The notes below the pieces were generated by a model that saw only the letters and a program-made list of their open reading frames with translations, was not told where the DNA came from and searched no databases. This document shows positions 7,803 to 16,129 of a DNA stretch of 37,561 bases, piece by piece. The number at the start of each line of letters is the position of its first letter. The first letter of the stretch is position 1. A program made the translations under genes and the position numbers. This DNA is from Candidatus Saccharimonadota bacterium. Lineage in GTDB: Bacteria > Patescibacteriota > Saccharimonadia > Saccharimonadales > Saccharimonadaceae. The DNA lies in contig JAFZQB010000006.1 of NCBI GenBank assembly GCA_017552385.1, positions 1 through 37,561 on the forward strand. The letters run 5' to 3'.

Positions 7803-7831
7803 AATATACGCTGTTTTTGGGTTTTTGTCAA
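7803..7831 (-). promoter_or_regulatory. sigma70-type promoter of tRNA-Met
   Basis: On the minus strand a perfect TTGACA (7826-7831) is followed by a 17-bp spacer and TATATT (7803-7808), which ends 11 nt before the tRNA 5' end. This is the clearest consensus -35/-10 pair in the window. Confidence 0.88.
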
Positions 7832-7891
7832 ACAGCAGGGGCGAGAGCACAGTATCTGCCATATCTTTATATTCTATGATATAATAGCCGT

Positions 7892-8461
7892 ATGAAATCT
7901 TCCCTTGTGCGCATACGTCATGCGCGATCGAAAAAGGATTTCCCGTTTCTTTCGCTCGAAGAGGGCGAGTATGTTGAATTGGCCATCGCTCGCTCAAAAG
8001 TCGGGTTAATCCTAATTTGGGTGGTAGTCATACTTGCTATTGTGCTTCTCGGTATTATGGGCGCTACTATTATTGGTTCGATTTCGCGAGAGAGTGTGAT
8101 TACGCCTCAATCCATGCGTTATTTCTGGTTATTGCTTGGTGTTTTGTTTACATTCTTAATATTGCTCGGGCTGGGACTCAGCAAGGTTTACACCGATAAC
8201 AAGCTATTCGTTACAAATAGGCGTGTGTTCCATTATGAGGTGCAGTCATTGTTCGCAAAGTCGGTTAATATAATTGATCTTTCAAGAATTGAAGATGTTT
8301 CTTTTAAGCAAAAAAACATTATAGATCATGTTTTTTCTCTAGGCACAATTCGTATGTCTACCGTCGGTGATGAGACGACGTATACTTTCCCTTACGTTGA
8401 CACCCCTACTGACGAAATTGAACTGATCGCGCATTTAATACAGCAAGTCAAAAAGAAGTAG
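7892..8461 (+). CDS. PH-domain (DUF304/YdbS-like) membrane protein
   Basis: A 189-aa protein. After a charged N-terminus of about 35 residues there are two membrane helices (about 37-62 and 76-98). A bacterial PH domain follows (about 105-180), with a typical core reading KLFVTNRRVFHYEV, SRIEDVSFKQ and GTIRMSTVGDETTYTFPYV. Such proteins are usually membrane-anchored and of poorly known role. TATAAT (7880-7885) ends 6 nt before the ATG, giving a leaderless start. The glycosyltransferase at 8466 starts 4 nt after its stop, so the two are one operon and may act at the same membrane. Confidence 0.85.
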   Translation: MKSSLVRIRHARSKKDFPFLSLEEGEYVELAIARSKVGLILIWVVVILAIVLLGIMGATIIGSISRESVITPQSMRYFWLLLGVLFTFLILLGLGLSKVYTDNKLFVTNRRVFHYEVQSLFAKSVNIIDLSRIEDVSFKQKNIIDHVFSLGTIRMSTVGDETTYTFPYVDTPTDEIELIAHLIQQVKKK

Positions 8462-8465
8462 TTGA

Positions 8466-9626
8466 ATGATTATTGGACAGTTTTGTGATTCTTATCCACC
8501 AACGCTGGATGGAGTGGCAAGGGTCACGTATTCGTATTGCGATGTTTTGACCAAAATGGGGCATGCGGCATATTTCATAGCGCCGAACGATCCAGATGCA
8601 CCAGATTATCCGTTTTTGAATACAGTTCTGTCGCCAAGCATAAAAATTCCAACCGAGCAGTGGCACGTGGGACTTCCTGGATTTGGATTTAAGTTCCGAA
8701 AAAATTTGAAGGAGATACCTTTCGATATCGTACACGCACAAAGCCCGTTCGTTGCCGGTCATGAAGCATTGCGGATTGCAAAAAAACGCAACATCCCATT
8801 GGTCTCCACTTTTCATTCCAAGTACTATGATGATTTTCTACAACACACTCATTCAAAAAAAATATCACAATTGCTCACAAAAAATGTAATTGAGTTTTAT
8901 AACAAATGTGATGCAGTGTGGGCAGTGAATGATGGTACAGCGGATGTGCTTCGTCAGTATGGGTTTGGAGGGAAAATCACAGTTATGGAAAATGGCACCG
9001 ATGCTGAAACGGCTCCCCCAGAAGTATTAGAAGAAATGAAACAGAGAATTCGATACGACGAGGCCACTCCGCTACTGATTTTTGTCGGGCAGCATAATGT
9101 CAAGAAAAATATCGATAGCGTGATTGAGGCTTGTAAAATCATGGTGGATAGGGGAGCACGGTTTCGCCTAGTAACGGCTGGTAACGGCCCGGATTTTGAT
9201 AAGATGGTGAGACTAAGTCATAAGCTAGGATTAGACGAAGTGGCACAGTTCCTTGGTTATATAGATAACCGCTCAGAAATAATGGCGCTTTATTCGCTAG
9301 CTAATCTGTTAGTTTTTCCAAGCCTATACGACAACGCGCCGATGGTACTGCGCGAAGCAGCAGCAATGAGGACACCCGCACTTCTTGTGGCTGGGTCAAC
9401 CGCTGCTGAAAATTTAACTGATGGCGAGAATGCTTTAATTGCGCGCGATGAATCTCCTGAAGCAATTGCTGAAAGAATTTTAGACGGATTTAACTCGCTC
9501 GATACAATAGGCGAAAAGGCGCAAAAGACTATTCCGATATCGTGGAGCGTCATTATGAAAAAAGTAGCTTCCGAATACGAAGAGCTGATCCGTGAGAAAC
9601 AAGGACGGATAAGCGAACGAGCTTAG
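8466..9626 (+). CDS. glycosyltransferase family 4 (GT-B)
   Basis: A 386-aa GT-B glycosyltransferase. The N-terminal acceptor half starts MIIGQFCDSYPPTLDGVARVTYSY, as in GT4 enzymes that modify diacylglycerol or phosphatidylinositol, and contains FDIVHAQSPFVAGHEAL and STFHSKYYDDF. The C-terminal nucleotide-sugar half contains LLIFVGQHNVKKNID, LVTAGNGPDF and FPSLYDNAPMVLREAAAM. In that last motif the first acidic residue of the EX7E pair is Asp. There is no signal peptide, so it should work at the cytoplasmic membrane face using a nucleotide sugar. A glycolipid or surface-glycan product is likely but the acceptor cannot be read from sequence. It is translated 4 nt after the PH-domain gene. Confidence 0.87.
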   Translation: MIIGQFCDSYPPTLDGVARVTYSYCDVLTKMGHAAYFIAPNDPDAPDYPFLNTVLSPSIKIPTEQWHVGLPGFGFKFRKNLKEIPFDIVHAQSPFVAGHEALRIAKKRNIPLVSTFHSKYYDDFLQHTHSKKISQLLTKNVIEFYNKCDAVWAVNDGTADVLRQYGFGGKITVMENGTDAETAPPEVLEEMKQRIRYDEATPLLIFVGQHNVKKNIDSVIEACKIMVDRGARFRLVTAGNGPDFDKMVRLSHKLGLDEVAQFLGYIDNRSEIMALYSLANLLVFPSLYDNAPMVLREAAAMRTPALLVAGSTAAENLTDGENALIARDESPEAIAERILDGFNSLDTIGEKAQKTIPISWSVIMKKVASEYEELIREKQGRISERA

Positions 9627-9667
9627 CCAGGGTACGAAAAAGATATGGTTTGTGCTATAATTACCGC

Positions 9668-10495
9668 ATGACTGCGAAGAAGAAAACTACTAAAAAATCC
9701 GCGGGCGAGACTAAGCCGGCGAAAAAAACTACTACTAAAAAACCTGATTTAGATCATGCTGTCATTGCCGATTACAATGGCTACGATTACAAGAAAATAT
9801 TCTGGGAAGATGGTAAGAGAGACTATGAGGATCTAGCCGATCGTTTAGCGGTCCGTAGATTACTACCAGATGCAATGGACGATTTTGTTGATATTGCGGG
9901 CGGGTATGGTAGGTTAGCCGATGAATATATCTCTCGCGCGAAGCATGCAACGATTTTCGATTATTCTAAAACGGAATTAGCTGATGCAAAAAAGACTTAT
10001 GGCGACAGAATAATGACGCAAGAAGGTGATATCTATAATTTGCCGTTTAAGAACGAGTCGTTCGATGGCTTGATGATGGTCCGCGCAACGCATCACTTTA
10101 AAGATATGCCAAAGGTTATCGAAGAGCTTTATCGAGTAATGAAGCCGGGTGGCGTAGCGGTGATTGAAATAGCTAGTAAGAAGACTCTGCCAAAAATGTT
10201 TCGTTATTGGTTCCGTCGTTCTGATATCAACCCGTTTTCAAAAGAGCCGTCGTATTTAAAAGAACTTGAAATGTATAATTATCATCCAAAATATATGGAA
10301 GATTTATTCAAGAAACAAGGGTTTAAAATTCTTAAAGTATTGTCTGTTTCAAACTTTCGTTCGACAAAATTAAAGAAAATTTTTGGGACAAAAACTCTTG
10401 GGAAACTAGAGAAGGTTGCACAACCGGCACTCGCACCAATCCGTTTTGCGCCATCGATTTATTATAAGTTAGAAAAGACTCTAAAAAATGTCTGA
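9668..10495 (+). CDS. class I SAM-dependent methyltransferase (Methyltransf_11 type)
   Basis: A 275-aa protein. The N-terminus (about 1-28) is a Lys/Thr-rich tail (AKKKTTKK, KKTTTKK) like those of nucleic-acid-binding proteins. The SAM motif I is DIAGGYGRLADEY (from about residue 75). Motif-II-like sequence (GDIYNLPFKNESFDGLMMVRATHHF) and VIEELYRVMKPGG follow, as in UbiE/Methyltransf_11 enzymes. The C-terminal part is basic. ATG at 9668 is chosen because TATAAT (9656-9661) ends 6 nt upstream; the in-frame ATT/TTG-type codons before it lie in the promoter. Its 3' end overlaps murI by 8 nt. Substrate unknown. Confidence 0.83.
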   Translation: MTAKKKTTKKSAGETKPAKKTTTKKPDLDHAVIADYNGYDYKKIFWEDGKRDYEDLADRLAVRRLLPDAMDDFVDIAGGYGRLADEYISRAKHATIFDYSKTELADAKKTYGDRIMTQEGDIYNLPFKNESFDGLMMVRATHHFKDMPKVIEELYRVMKPGGVAVIEIASKKTLPKMFRYWFRRSDINPFSKEPSYLKELEMYNYHPKYMEDLFKKQGFKILKVLSVSNFRSTKLKKIFGTKTLGKLEKVAQPALAPIRFAPSIYYKLEKTLKNV

Positions 10496-11213
10496 CAGTC
10501 CGATTGGAGTGTTTGATTCTGGCATTGGCGGGACAACAATCTTACAAGCTGTACAGAAGTTGTTGCCAAATGAAGATTACGTGTTTTTTGGTGACTCAAA
10601 AAACTGCCCATTTGGGACCAAGGAGTTACCAGAGCTAAAAGAGATCGTGAAGAGTGCAGCCGAATTTCTTATTGACAAACAGGCAAAACTCATTGTCGTG
10701 GCTTGCAATACTGCAACTACTCAGACGATTGATTACCTCCGCGAGACTTTTCCAGACATTCCATTTGTAGGAACGGAGCCAGCAATAAAGCTCGCCTGCG
10801 ATTCCGGAGCGTCAAATATTTTATTACTATCGACAGAGGGCACTGCGCATAGTCCACGCACTCAAGAGCTAATAGAGCAAAATATAAAGCCTGGTCAGCG
10901 AGTGGATAACTTCCCCTGTCTTGGGCTTGCGGAGGCGATTGAAACACGCAATATCGATAAGATTCGCGCGAATCTCGTTGAGAATTTCAAAAATATATCA
11001 GAGCCGGAGAAGATAGAGGTAGTAGTACTAGGATGTACGCATTACCCACTAGCAAGCACCGAGATTCAAAAGTTTTTCCCGAATGCGAAGCTAGTAGATG
11101 GCGGCGAGGGAGTGGCAAAGCAGACAAAAAAGCTGCTCGAAGAAAAAGGTCTTCTAAACCAAAGCCGTAAACGTGGTGAAGTGGAGTATTACTTCTCAAA
11201 AGCTGAAGAATAG
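10488..11213 (+). CDS. murI: glutamate racemase
   Basis: A 241-aa enzyme that interconverts L- and D-glutamate for peptidoglycan. It has FDSGIGG (Asp10-Ser11) at the N-terminus and the two catalytic cysteines, Cys73 in VVACNTAT and Cys183 in LGCTHYPL. The DxxxCPFG motif stands where most family members have PYG. It is slightly shorter than the usual 260-270 aa. The start overlaps the end of the methyltransferase gene by 8 nt, which suggests translational coupling. A -10 for the following tRNA begins just past its TAG stop. Confidence 0.93.
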   Translation: MSDSPIGVFDSGIGGTTILQAVQKLLPNEDYVFFGDSKNCPFGTKELPELKEIVKSAAEFLIDKQAKLIVVACNTATTQTIDYLRETFPDIPFVGTEPAIKLACDSGASNILLLSTEGTAHSPRTQELIEQNIKPGQRVDNFPCLGLAEAIETRNIDKIRANLVENFKNISEPEKIEVVVLGCTHYPLASTEIQKFFPNAKLVDGGEGVAKQTKKLLEEKGLLNQSRKRGEVEYYFSKAEE

Positions 11214-11215
11214 TA

Positions 11216-11221
11216 TATAAT
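11216..11221 (+). promoter_or_regulatory. -10 box of tRNA-Arg(TCT)
   Basis: TATAAT immediately after the murI stop codon and 13 nt before the tRNA 5' end. A TTCTCA at 11193-11198 (17-bp spacing, 4 of 6 to consensus) could serve as -35. Confidence 0.6.
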
Positions 11222-11234
11222 ATATAAACGGTTC

Positions 11235-11309
11235 GGGGCAGTCGTTCAACGGATAGGACATATCCCCTCTAAGGATACAATGCTGGTTCGATTCCAACCT
11301 GCCCTACCA
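11235..11309 (+). tRNA. tRNA-Arg(TCT)
   Basis: The acceptor GGGGCAG pairs with CTGCCCT, with G1-U72 as a wobble. A73 is present and CCA is encoded. The D-stem is GTTC/GGAC. The anticodon stem TATCC/GGATA encloses CCTCTAA, giving anticodon TCT (AGA codons). One pair of the T-stem (second position, C-A) is mismatched. Confidence 0.92.
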
Positions 11310-11318
11310 TGTGTTTTT

Positions 11319-11340
11319 AATGACCTGAGGGTTATTTTTT
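11319..11340 (+). terminator. Rho-independent terminator after tRNA-Arg(TCT)
   Basis: A 7-bp stem AATGACC/GGTTATT (one G-T pair) with TGAG loop runs into a T-run. It lies between the tRNA and the tilS promoter. Confidence 0.75.
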
Positions 11341-11366
11341 GTATCTATATGTTATATAATATCGGC

Positions 11367-12224
11367 ATGATTAAGGTGTTAGCTGTGTCCGGTGGGGTCG
11401 ACTCGATGGTGATGCTTGATTTGATGAGAAGCAAGTATTCTGCTGAGAATTTGGTGTTGGCTACTTTTGACCATGGAACGAGGGAGAACTCCAGCAAAGA
11501 TGCTGATTTTGTTGATCGAATTGGTAACGATCTCGGCATCCGTGTACTGCGCGGAAAAACAGAACTAGGAGCAGGCGCCAGCGAAGAAGAAGCACGAGAG
11601 AAGCGCTATGACTTCTTGCACAGTGTAGCCCATAACGTAGGCGGTGAAATTTATACCGCCCATCATCTAGATGATTTAGTTGAATCGGTTGCTATCAACA
11701 TTACTCGCGGAACAGGCTTTCGTGGATTGGCTGCACTAAATGCGCCAGACGTAAAACGCCCATTCTTAGACGGTTCATTTGGCAAAATATTTAGCAAGCA
11801 CGATATATTGGAATACGCGTCCAAAAAGAGTATAGTATTTCGCCAGGATCCAACGAATACGAGTGATGATTACTTGCGCAATCGACTACGTCCGAGCGTA
11901 TCGGCATTGTCACAAGAAACTAAGAATCGCCTTTGTGAGCTGTGGCAAAAACAGATGAAGTTGACGCAGGAAATCGACGGCATAACTAAGGAAATTATTC
12001 CTGAGAGTTTGAAATTTGAACGACTATGGTTTATGGATCTAGACGATGATGCGGCGTTGGAAATATTGCGTGCTGGGTTATTACAGGCTAATATCTCAGC
12101 AACGCGACCGCAGATTCGAAATTTTTTGGTGGCAATTCGAAAATATGCACCCGGGAAGAAGTTTAATCTACCGGGTGACACGTTGGTGCGCATAAACCGT
12201 AAGGATTTTACGCTTAAAGTGTGA
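11367..12224 (+). CDS. tilS: tRNA(Ile)-lysidine synthase
   Basis: A 285-aa N-type PP-loop ATPase that converts C34 of tRNA-Ile(CAT) to lysidine. The PP-loop SGGVDS is at residues 8-13. TFDHGTRENSSKDADFV, the TAHHLDDLVES motif and RPFLD further support TilS. At 285 aa it is a short form: the C-terminal domains of the 432-aa E. coli enzyme are reduced to about 80 residues. ATG at 11367 is chosen because TATAAT (11355-11360) ends 6 nt upstream. The frame stays open through the terminator and tRNA upstream, but that part is not coding. It ends in TGA next to the -10 of the following gene. Confidence 0.9.
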   Translation: MIKVLAVSGGVDSMVMLDLMRSKYSAENLVLATFDHGTRENSSKDADFVDRIGNDLGIRVLRGKTELGAGASEEEAREKRYDFLHSVAHNVGGEIYTAHHLDDLVESVAINITRGTGFRGLAALNAPDVKRPFLDGSFGKIFSKHDILEYASKKSIVFRQDPTNTSDDYLRNRLRPSVSALSQETKNRLCELWQKQMKLTQEIDGITKEIIPESLKFERLWFMDLDDDAALEILRAGLLQANISATRPQIRNFLVAIRKYAPGKKFNLPGDTLVRINRKDFTLKV

Positions 12225-12236
12225 TAAAATGAAACT

Positions 12237-12836
12237 ATGTTAGTGAATGCTTCTCGGTTAATAAATTATCCGGTGCTTAGTCTTCATGTAGGGGGTCCGA
12301 TTGCTTGGACAAATTCAACGATTGTCGACCCAGAAAAACTAAAGATTGTGGCTTTTGTTGTTGATGGGCCAGCGATTAAGAACGATCCAGAGGCCGGTAA
12401 TATTCTAGAGATTAGTGATATCCGAGAGTTTGCCGATACGGGCATGATTATTGATTCGGTTAGCGATTTCGTGAACCAAGGTGACGTAATCAAGCTTGAT
12501 AAGATTATGGAGCTAAACTTTTTCCTAAATGGCCTTAAGGTCGAGACGAAGAAAGGTTCAAAGCTCGGTAAGATTATAGATTTCGTGGTGGACACGGAAA
12601 CATTTACCGTACACCAATTAGTTGTGAAGCGGCCGGCTATAAAATCATTCATTGATCCGGAGTTAATTATTCCGCGTAGCGAAATCGTTGAAGTGAATGA
12701 TTATAAGATAATCGTAAAAGACGAGGAAGAAAAAATCCGTAAGCGCGTGGCCCATGAGGAATTCGTTCCTAACTTTGTAAATCCATTCCGCGAGCCAGAT
12801 TTTTCTGCTAACCGCATGGAAAAAGAAAGGGAGTAA
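12237..12836 (+). CDS. PRC-barrel domain protein
   Basis: A 199-aa protein with two PRC-barrel-like modules. The first (about 1-80) reads MLVNASRLINYPVLSLHVGGPIAWTNSTIVDPEKLKIVAF. The second (about 88-165) reads LNGLKVETKKGSKLGKIIDFVVDTETFTVHQLVVK and IIPRSEIVEV. A charged tail follows. The -10 TAAAAT (12225-12230), with an upstream TG that is part of the tilS TGA stop, ends 6 nt before the ATG, so this gene is also leaderless. PRC-barrels act in RNA processing (RimM) or as small-ligand and protein-binding modules; the partner here is unknown. It is followed at once by the DUF3152 gene. Confidence 0.82.
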   Translation: MLVNASRLINYPVLSLHVGGPIAWTNSTIVDPEKLKIVAFVVDGPAIKNDPEAGNILEISDIREFADTGMIIDSVSDFVNQGDVIKLDKIMELNFFLNGLKVETKKGSKLGKIIDFVVDTETFTVHQLVVKRPAIKSFIDPELIIPRSEIVEVNDYKIIVKDEEEKIRKRVAHEEFVPNFVNPFREPDFSANRMEKERE

Positions 12837-12839
12837 TTG

Positions 12840-13691
12840 GTGACAGAAAAAGCGGAAAAACTAGAAAACTATAAAAGGGTGTGGCTATGGATGGTGACAC
12901 CGTTTTTATTTTTGATGATAGGTGCTGGTGCATTCTTTGGGCTGAAGTATTATTTCGAAAACTATAGTCGTGACGCCGAAATTAATGAAAACACCGATGC
13001 AGTGGAGGAAGAAATTCCTGAGGACGAAGAATATATATCGGAGCTTGAAGGCCCTGAGAAATTCCATGGGGAAACGGAGCAATCCGCGTTGGATACTAAT
13101 GAGCTAATAACTTCACCATTTGCTGGCAATGCCTTAAACGCGAATGGCACAAATTCTTCATCAACTTATGACGCCACTGCTCATGAAATTGACGGCGTGA
13201 AGTATGTTTATTATAAAACTCTCGTGTGGGGTACGGTTGAAGCAAGTTTTGATGATTTTCGCACCAAAGTAGCTGAGACTCTGAGAGATTCGCGTGGTTG
13301 GACGCGTGCAGGACTTACTTTTATAGAAGTGTCTGATGGGCAAGATTTAAATATCGTATTGTCGGACCCAGCGCATTTGGAAGGTTATAATGGCTATTGC
13401 TCAGGCGATCTTTCATGCACATCTGGCTATAATGAAGTGATTATTAACGATATACGTTGGCGTACTGGCACGGATGTGACAACTGGTGCAGGCTTAATGA
13501 ATATACGCGATTATCAACATATGGTAGTTAATCATGAGATGGGCCATTGGCTTGGGCACTATCAGCATATCGATTCTTGTGTTCAGGATGGCGGAGTAGC
13601 GCCTATTATGCTACAACAATCGACTGGCCTTAGAAATTGCGGTGCATTCAACCCATGGCCGCTAGGTGATGAACTCTGGACTCTCCGTTGA
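12840..13691 (+). CDS. membrane-anchored DUF3152-type zinc-metalloprotease-like protein
   Basis: A 283-aa protein with one N-terminal membrane helix (about 14-38), a Glu/Asp-rich linker and an outside domain matching DUF3152. Zinc-protease features are NHEMGHWLGHYQH, giving HExxHxxGH with His232, Glu233, His236 and His240, and a downstream PIMLQQS with the Met typical of this family. A Cys pair frames the active site region (YCSGDLSC; later SC and NC). DUF3152 is mainly an actinobacterial family, and actinobacteria are the usual hosts of Saccharibacteria. GTG at 12840 is preferred over TTG at 12837, because the Shine-Dalgarno AAGGGAG (12827-12833) is then 6 nt away. The 3' end overlaps recX by 30 bp on the opposite strand. 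Proteolysis is inferred, not shown. Confidence 0.83.
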   Translation: MTEKAEKLENYKRVWLWMVTPFLFLMIGAGAFFGLKYYFENYSRDAEINENTDAVEEEIPEDEEYISELEGPEKFHGETEQSALDTNELITSPFAGNALNANGTNSSSTYDATAHEIDGVKYVYYKTLVWGTVEASFDDFRTKVAETLRDSRGWTRAGLTFIEVSDGQDLNIVLSDPAHLEGYNGYCSGDLSCTSGYNEVIINDIRWRTGTDVTTGAGLMNIRDYQHMVVNHEMGHWLGHYQHIDSCVQDGGVAPIMLQQSTGLRNCGAFNPWPLGDELWTLR

Positions 13692-14486
13692 GTTGCCGTA
13701 ATGCTTAGTGACAAGCTCGCGTGATAAATCAATTGGGAAACCGTGGCGGACAAGGTAGGCAAGTAGTTTTTTCGCATCCATTTTGTCGCCCTTTTTCTGG
13801 ATAACTTTTTGGATTTCCGTAGCCTCATCGCGCGAAGAGTTTTCTAATATTTCGTCGATAAGATTCTTATCGATTCCCTTTTCGCATAATTCCTGACGTA
13901 AACGAAGTGATGAGATGCCTTTGGTCGTAAACCGGTTTTCGATATACCATTCGGTGAATTTTCTGTCGTCGAGATACTTTTTATCGACGAGCTGTTCGAT
14001 GACTTTTTCGATATCGTCTTTAGTAAATGTATTACGAGCCGATGTTCTAACTCTGCGCTCGCGCGCGAGCTTCCTAAACTCTGGATCAGATTCGATGCGC
14101 TCGCGATTTTCTGCGCAACGACGGTTGTCGATTTCTAGCTTGACTAATCTTTGAAGCAAATGGTCGCGCGTTTCTTTGATAGAGCGTGGTCGCGAAAGCG
14201 CCCATTCCAAAGTTTGAGCATAGAGCTTGCCGAACGTAGATGCGTGACGGAGTTCAATAACTTCTGTTGGAGCGAGAATCTTTCCGACTTTGAGCCGATA
14301 ATCAACGATTTGCGCAATGTCGAGTGAAAAGCCAAATTCGCCGTCGATAAATACATTCACTCGGTTTTGATCACGAAGGCCTGCTTTCAAATCGGTGATT
14401 TGGTTCTTAGACGAACCATTAGCGGTATTTGATAAACTCGGCGAGAGAGATTCCTCGTCATCCGACTTTAGATTAACTATCTCCAT
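13662..14486 (-). CDS. recX: regulatory protein RecX
   Basis: A 274-aa protein of the RecX family, which modulates RecA filaments. The first 100 residues resemble the longer N-terminal extension seen in many Gram-positive RecX proteins (NVFIDGEFGFSLDIAQIVDYRLKVGK). The three-helix RecX repeats follow, with ALEWALSRPRSIKETRDHLLQRL, KYLDDRKFTEWYIENRF, GISSLRLRQELCEKGID and the final KLLAYLVRHGF. Its ATG shares one base with the stop of the Nudix gene (TAATG), so the two are translationally coupled, in the order recA-Nudix-recX. Its last 30 bp overlap the end of the DUF3152 gene on the other strand. Confidence 0.9.
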   Translation of the reverse strand: MEIVNLKSDDEESLSPSLSNTANGSSKNQITDLKAGLRDQNRVNVFIDGEFGFSLDIAQIVDYRLKVGKILAPTEVIELRHASTFGKLYAQTLEWALSRPRSIKETRDHLLQRLVKLEIDNRRCAENRERIESDPEFRKLARERRVRTSARNTFTKDDIEKVIEQLVDKKYLDDRKFTEWYIENRFTTKGISSLRLRQELCEKGIDKNLIDEILENSSRDEATEIQKVIQKKGDKMDAKKLLAYLVRHGFPIDLSRELVTKHYGNSTESPEFIT

Positions 14487-14989
14487 TATAGATAGTTCTC
14501 AATATAATAACGCAGAACTGGTAAGTGTGGGACTAGCTCACGAAGTGGCGGTTTAACACGTGCACGAACAAACATATCAAACTCTTCTAGCGTGATCCAC
14601 TCCACCAGGTCGACTTCGTCTTCGTTCAGTGTGAGCGTATCTTCTTTGCCGGTGCGATCGGCGATATAGACGGAAATATATTTCTTATCGGTGGCATAAG
14701 TACAGACAAACTTAAGTTCATCTGGACTGAGATCCAACCCAATTTCTTCTCTAGTCTCACGGAGCGCGGCGGTTAGTGGATCTTCGCCTTCGTCAATATG
14801 CCCGCCAGCAGACGCATCGTAGAATCCGCCGTTTTGGACGTTCATGGATCGCTTTTGGAACAAGATAGAAACTTTTTCTTCTTCTCGTTTGATGAGCCAT
14901 ACACATGCTCCCCCCTCAAGCGGGCCATTCACCTCGGGAATGCCTAATCGGTTAAAGTGTTCGTATGGTTTATCTTCTATGTCTCCCAC
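14486..14989 (-). CDS. Nudix hydrolase
   Basis: A 167-aa Nudix protein. The Nudix box lies at residues 63-85 and fits Gx5Ex7REUxEExGU exactly (G63, E69, R77, E78, E81, E82, G84). GGFYDASAGGH precedes it, as in the YfcD/isopentenyl-diphosphate-isomerase-like branch. The start is placed at GTG 14989 because AGGAG (14997-15001, minus strand) is 7 nt upstream. The longer alternative ATG at 15034 would overlap recA by 35 nt and has no such site. It lies between recA and recX in one operon. Substrate is not readable; a nucleotide-sanitation role beside recA is only a suggestion. Confidence 0.86.
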   Translation of the reverse strand: MGDIEDKPYEHFNRLGIPEVNGPLEGGACVWLIKREEEKVSILFQKRSMNVQNGGFYDASAGGHIDEGEDPLTAALRETREEIGLDLSPDELKFVCTYATDKKYISVYIADRTGKEDTLTLNEDEVDLVEWITLEEFDMFVRARVKPPLRELVPHLPVLRYYIENYL

Positions 14990-14999
14990 CTTGGTGCTC

Positions 15000-16046
15000 C
15001 TAATTCTCTGCCTCACGGCGTGCGGCCTCTTCACGAACCTTCTTCTCGATTTCGTTCATGAACTCTGGCTTCTCACGGAAGAGTTTTTTAACGGATTCGC
15101 GGCCTTGCCCAATAGTCTCGCCATTGTACTTGAGAAAGGCGCCAGCTTTATCGATAATGCCATATTGAACTGCTAGATCGAGAATATCGCCAACTTTGGA
15201 AATGCCCTCGTTGTACATGATATCGAATTCGGCAGTACGGAACGGAGCGGCAATCTTGTTTTTGACAACCTTAACCTTGGTGCGATTGCCCGTAATGTTA
15301 TCCCCTTCTTTAATCTGGCCAATACGACGAATATCAAGACGAACTGAGGCATAGAATTTGAGAGCGTTACCGCCAGTCGTGGTCTCTGGGTTACCGAACA
15401 TAACACCAATCTTCATGCGAATTTGATTAATGAAGATTACGGTAGCTTTGGATTTGCTAATGATGCCGGTGAGCTTACGCATAGCCTGAGACATCAAACG
15501 TGCCTGGAGGCCCATCTGAGACTCACCCATGTCACCGTCAATTTCAGCTTGTGGGACAAGCGCCGCTACGGAGTCAACTACGATGAGATCAACCGCACCA
15601 GAGCGGACTAGAGTTTCGCATATTTCAAGAGCTTGTTCGCCGTTATCGGGTTGAGAGATGAGTAAATTTGCAGTATCGACGCCAATACGTTTTGCATAAG
15701 CTGGGTCAAGAGCATGCTCCGCATCGATGAAGGCCGCAGTGCCACCTTGTTTCTGAATCTCAGCAATAGCGTGAAGCGTCAAAGTAGTTTTACCAGAGGA
15801 TTCTGGACCATAAATTTCAATGATACGCCCTTTTGGATAACCGCCGCCAAGTGCGAGGTCCAATGAAAGAGAGCCGGATGGGATGAGTTGTACGTCAATT
15901 TTCTTGGCATCGCCGAGTTTCATAATCGAACCGTCGCCGAAGGTCTTAGTAATCTGAGCGATAGCGAGGTTAAGTGCTTGGGCGCGCCCGTCGGACTTTT
16001 TGTTATTTTCGTCTGTTGCATTTTCCACCGCTGGTTTCTTGACCAT
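15000..16046 (-). CDS. recA: recombinase RecA
   Basis: A 348-aa RecA for homologous recombination and DNA repair. It has Walker [10 protein letters not shown] (about residues 80-88), [72 protein letters not shown] and the standard C-terminal domain. The start is MVKKPAVEN at 16046. A longer frame to 16148 would run through the promoter. TATAAT lies at 16077-16082 on the minus strand, followed by a leader of about 24 nt with GAGG as Shine-Dalgarno, so recA is not leaderless. No LexA box is evident. It leads the recA-Nudix-recX operon. Confidence 0.97.
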   Translation of the reverse strand: MVKKPAVENATDENNKKSDGRAQALNLAIAQITKTFGDGSIMKLGDAKKIDVQLIPSGSLSLDLALGGGYPKGRIIEIYGPESSGKTTLTLHAIAEIQKQGGTAAFIDAEHALDPAYAKRIGVDTANLLISQPDNGEQALEICETLVRSGAVDLIVVDSVAALVPQAEIDGDMGESQMGLQARLMSQAMRKLTGIISKSKATVIFINQIRMKIGVMFGNPETTTGGNALKFYASVRLDIRRIGQIKEGDNITGNRTKVKVVKNKIAAPFRTAEFDIMYNEGISKVGDILDLAVQYGIIDKAGAFLKYNGETIGQGRESVKKLFREKPEFMNEIEKKVREEAARREAEN

Positions 16047-16076
16047 AAATATTACCTCGTTATTAAATGTATTCTT

Positions 16077-16123
16077 ATTATATCTGGTTTTAAAAAAATC
16101 CGGAAGGGGGTTTGTGCTATAAT
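16077..16123. promoter_or_regulatory. divergent promoters of recA (minus) and HIT gene (plus)
   Basis: The recA -10 is ATTATA on the plus strand at 16077-16082. The HIT -10 is TGc-TATAAT with the hexamer at 16118-16123. The two hexamers are 35 bp apart, so their polymerase footprints must overlap. Confidence 0.7.
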
Positions 16124-16129
16124 CTTGAT

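Noticed and set aside
11280-12224. UGA recoding as in some other CPR lineages
   Set aside because: Genes such as tilS end at TGA with a downstream gene start nearby, and tryptophan is encoded by TGG throughout, so the standard bacterial code fits.
15000-16110. LexA/SOS box at recA
   Set aside because: No actinobacterial GAAC-N4-GTTC or enterobacterial CTGT-type palindrome is visible in the recA promoter region.
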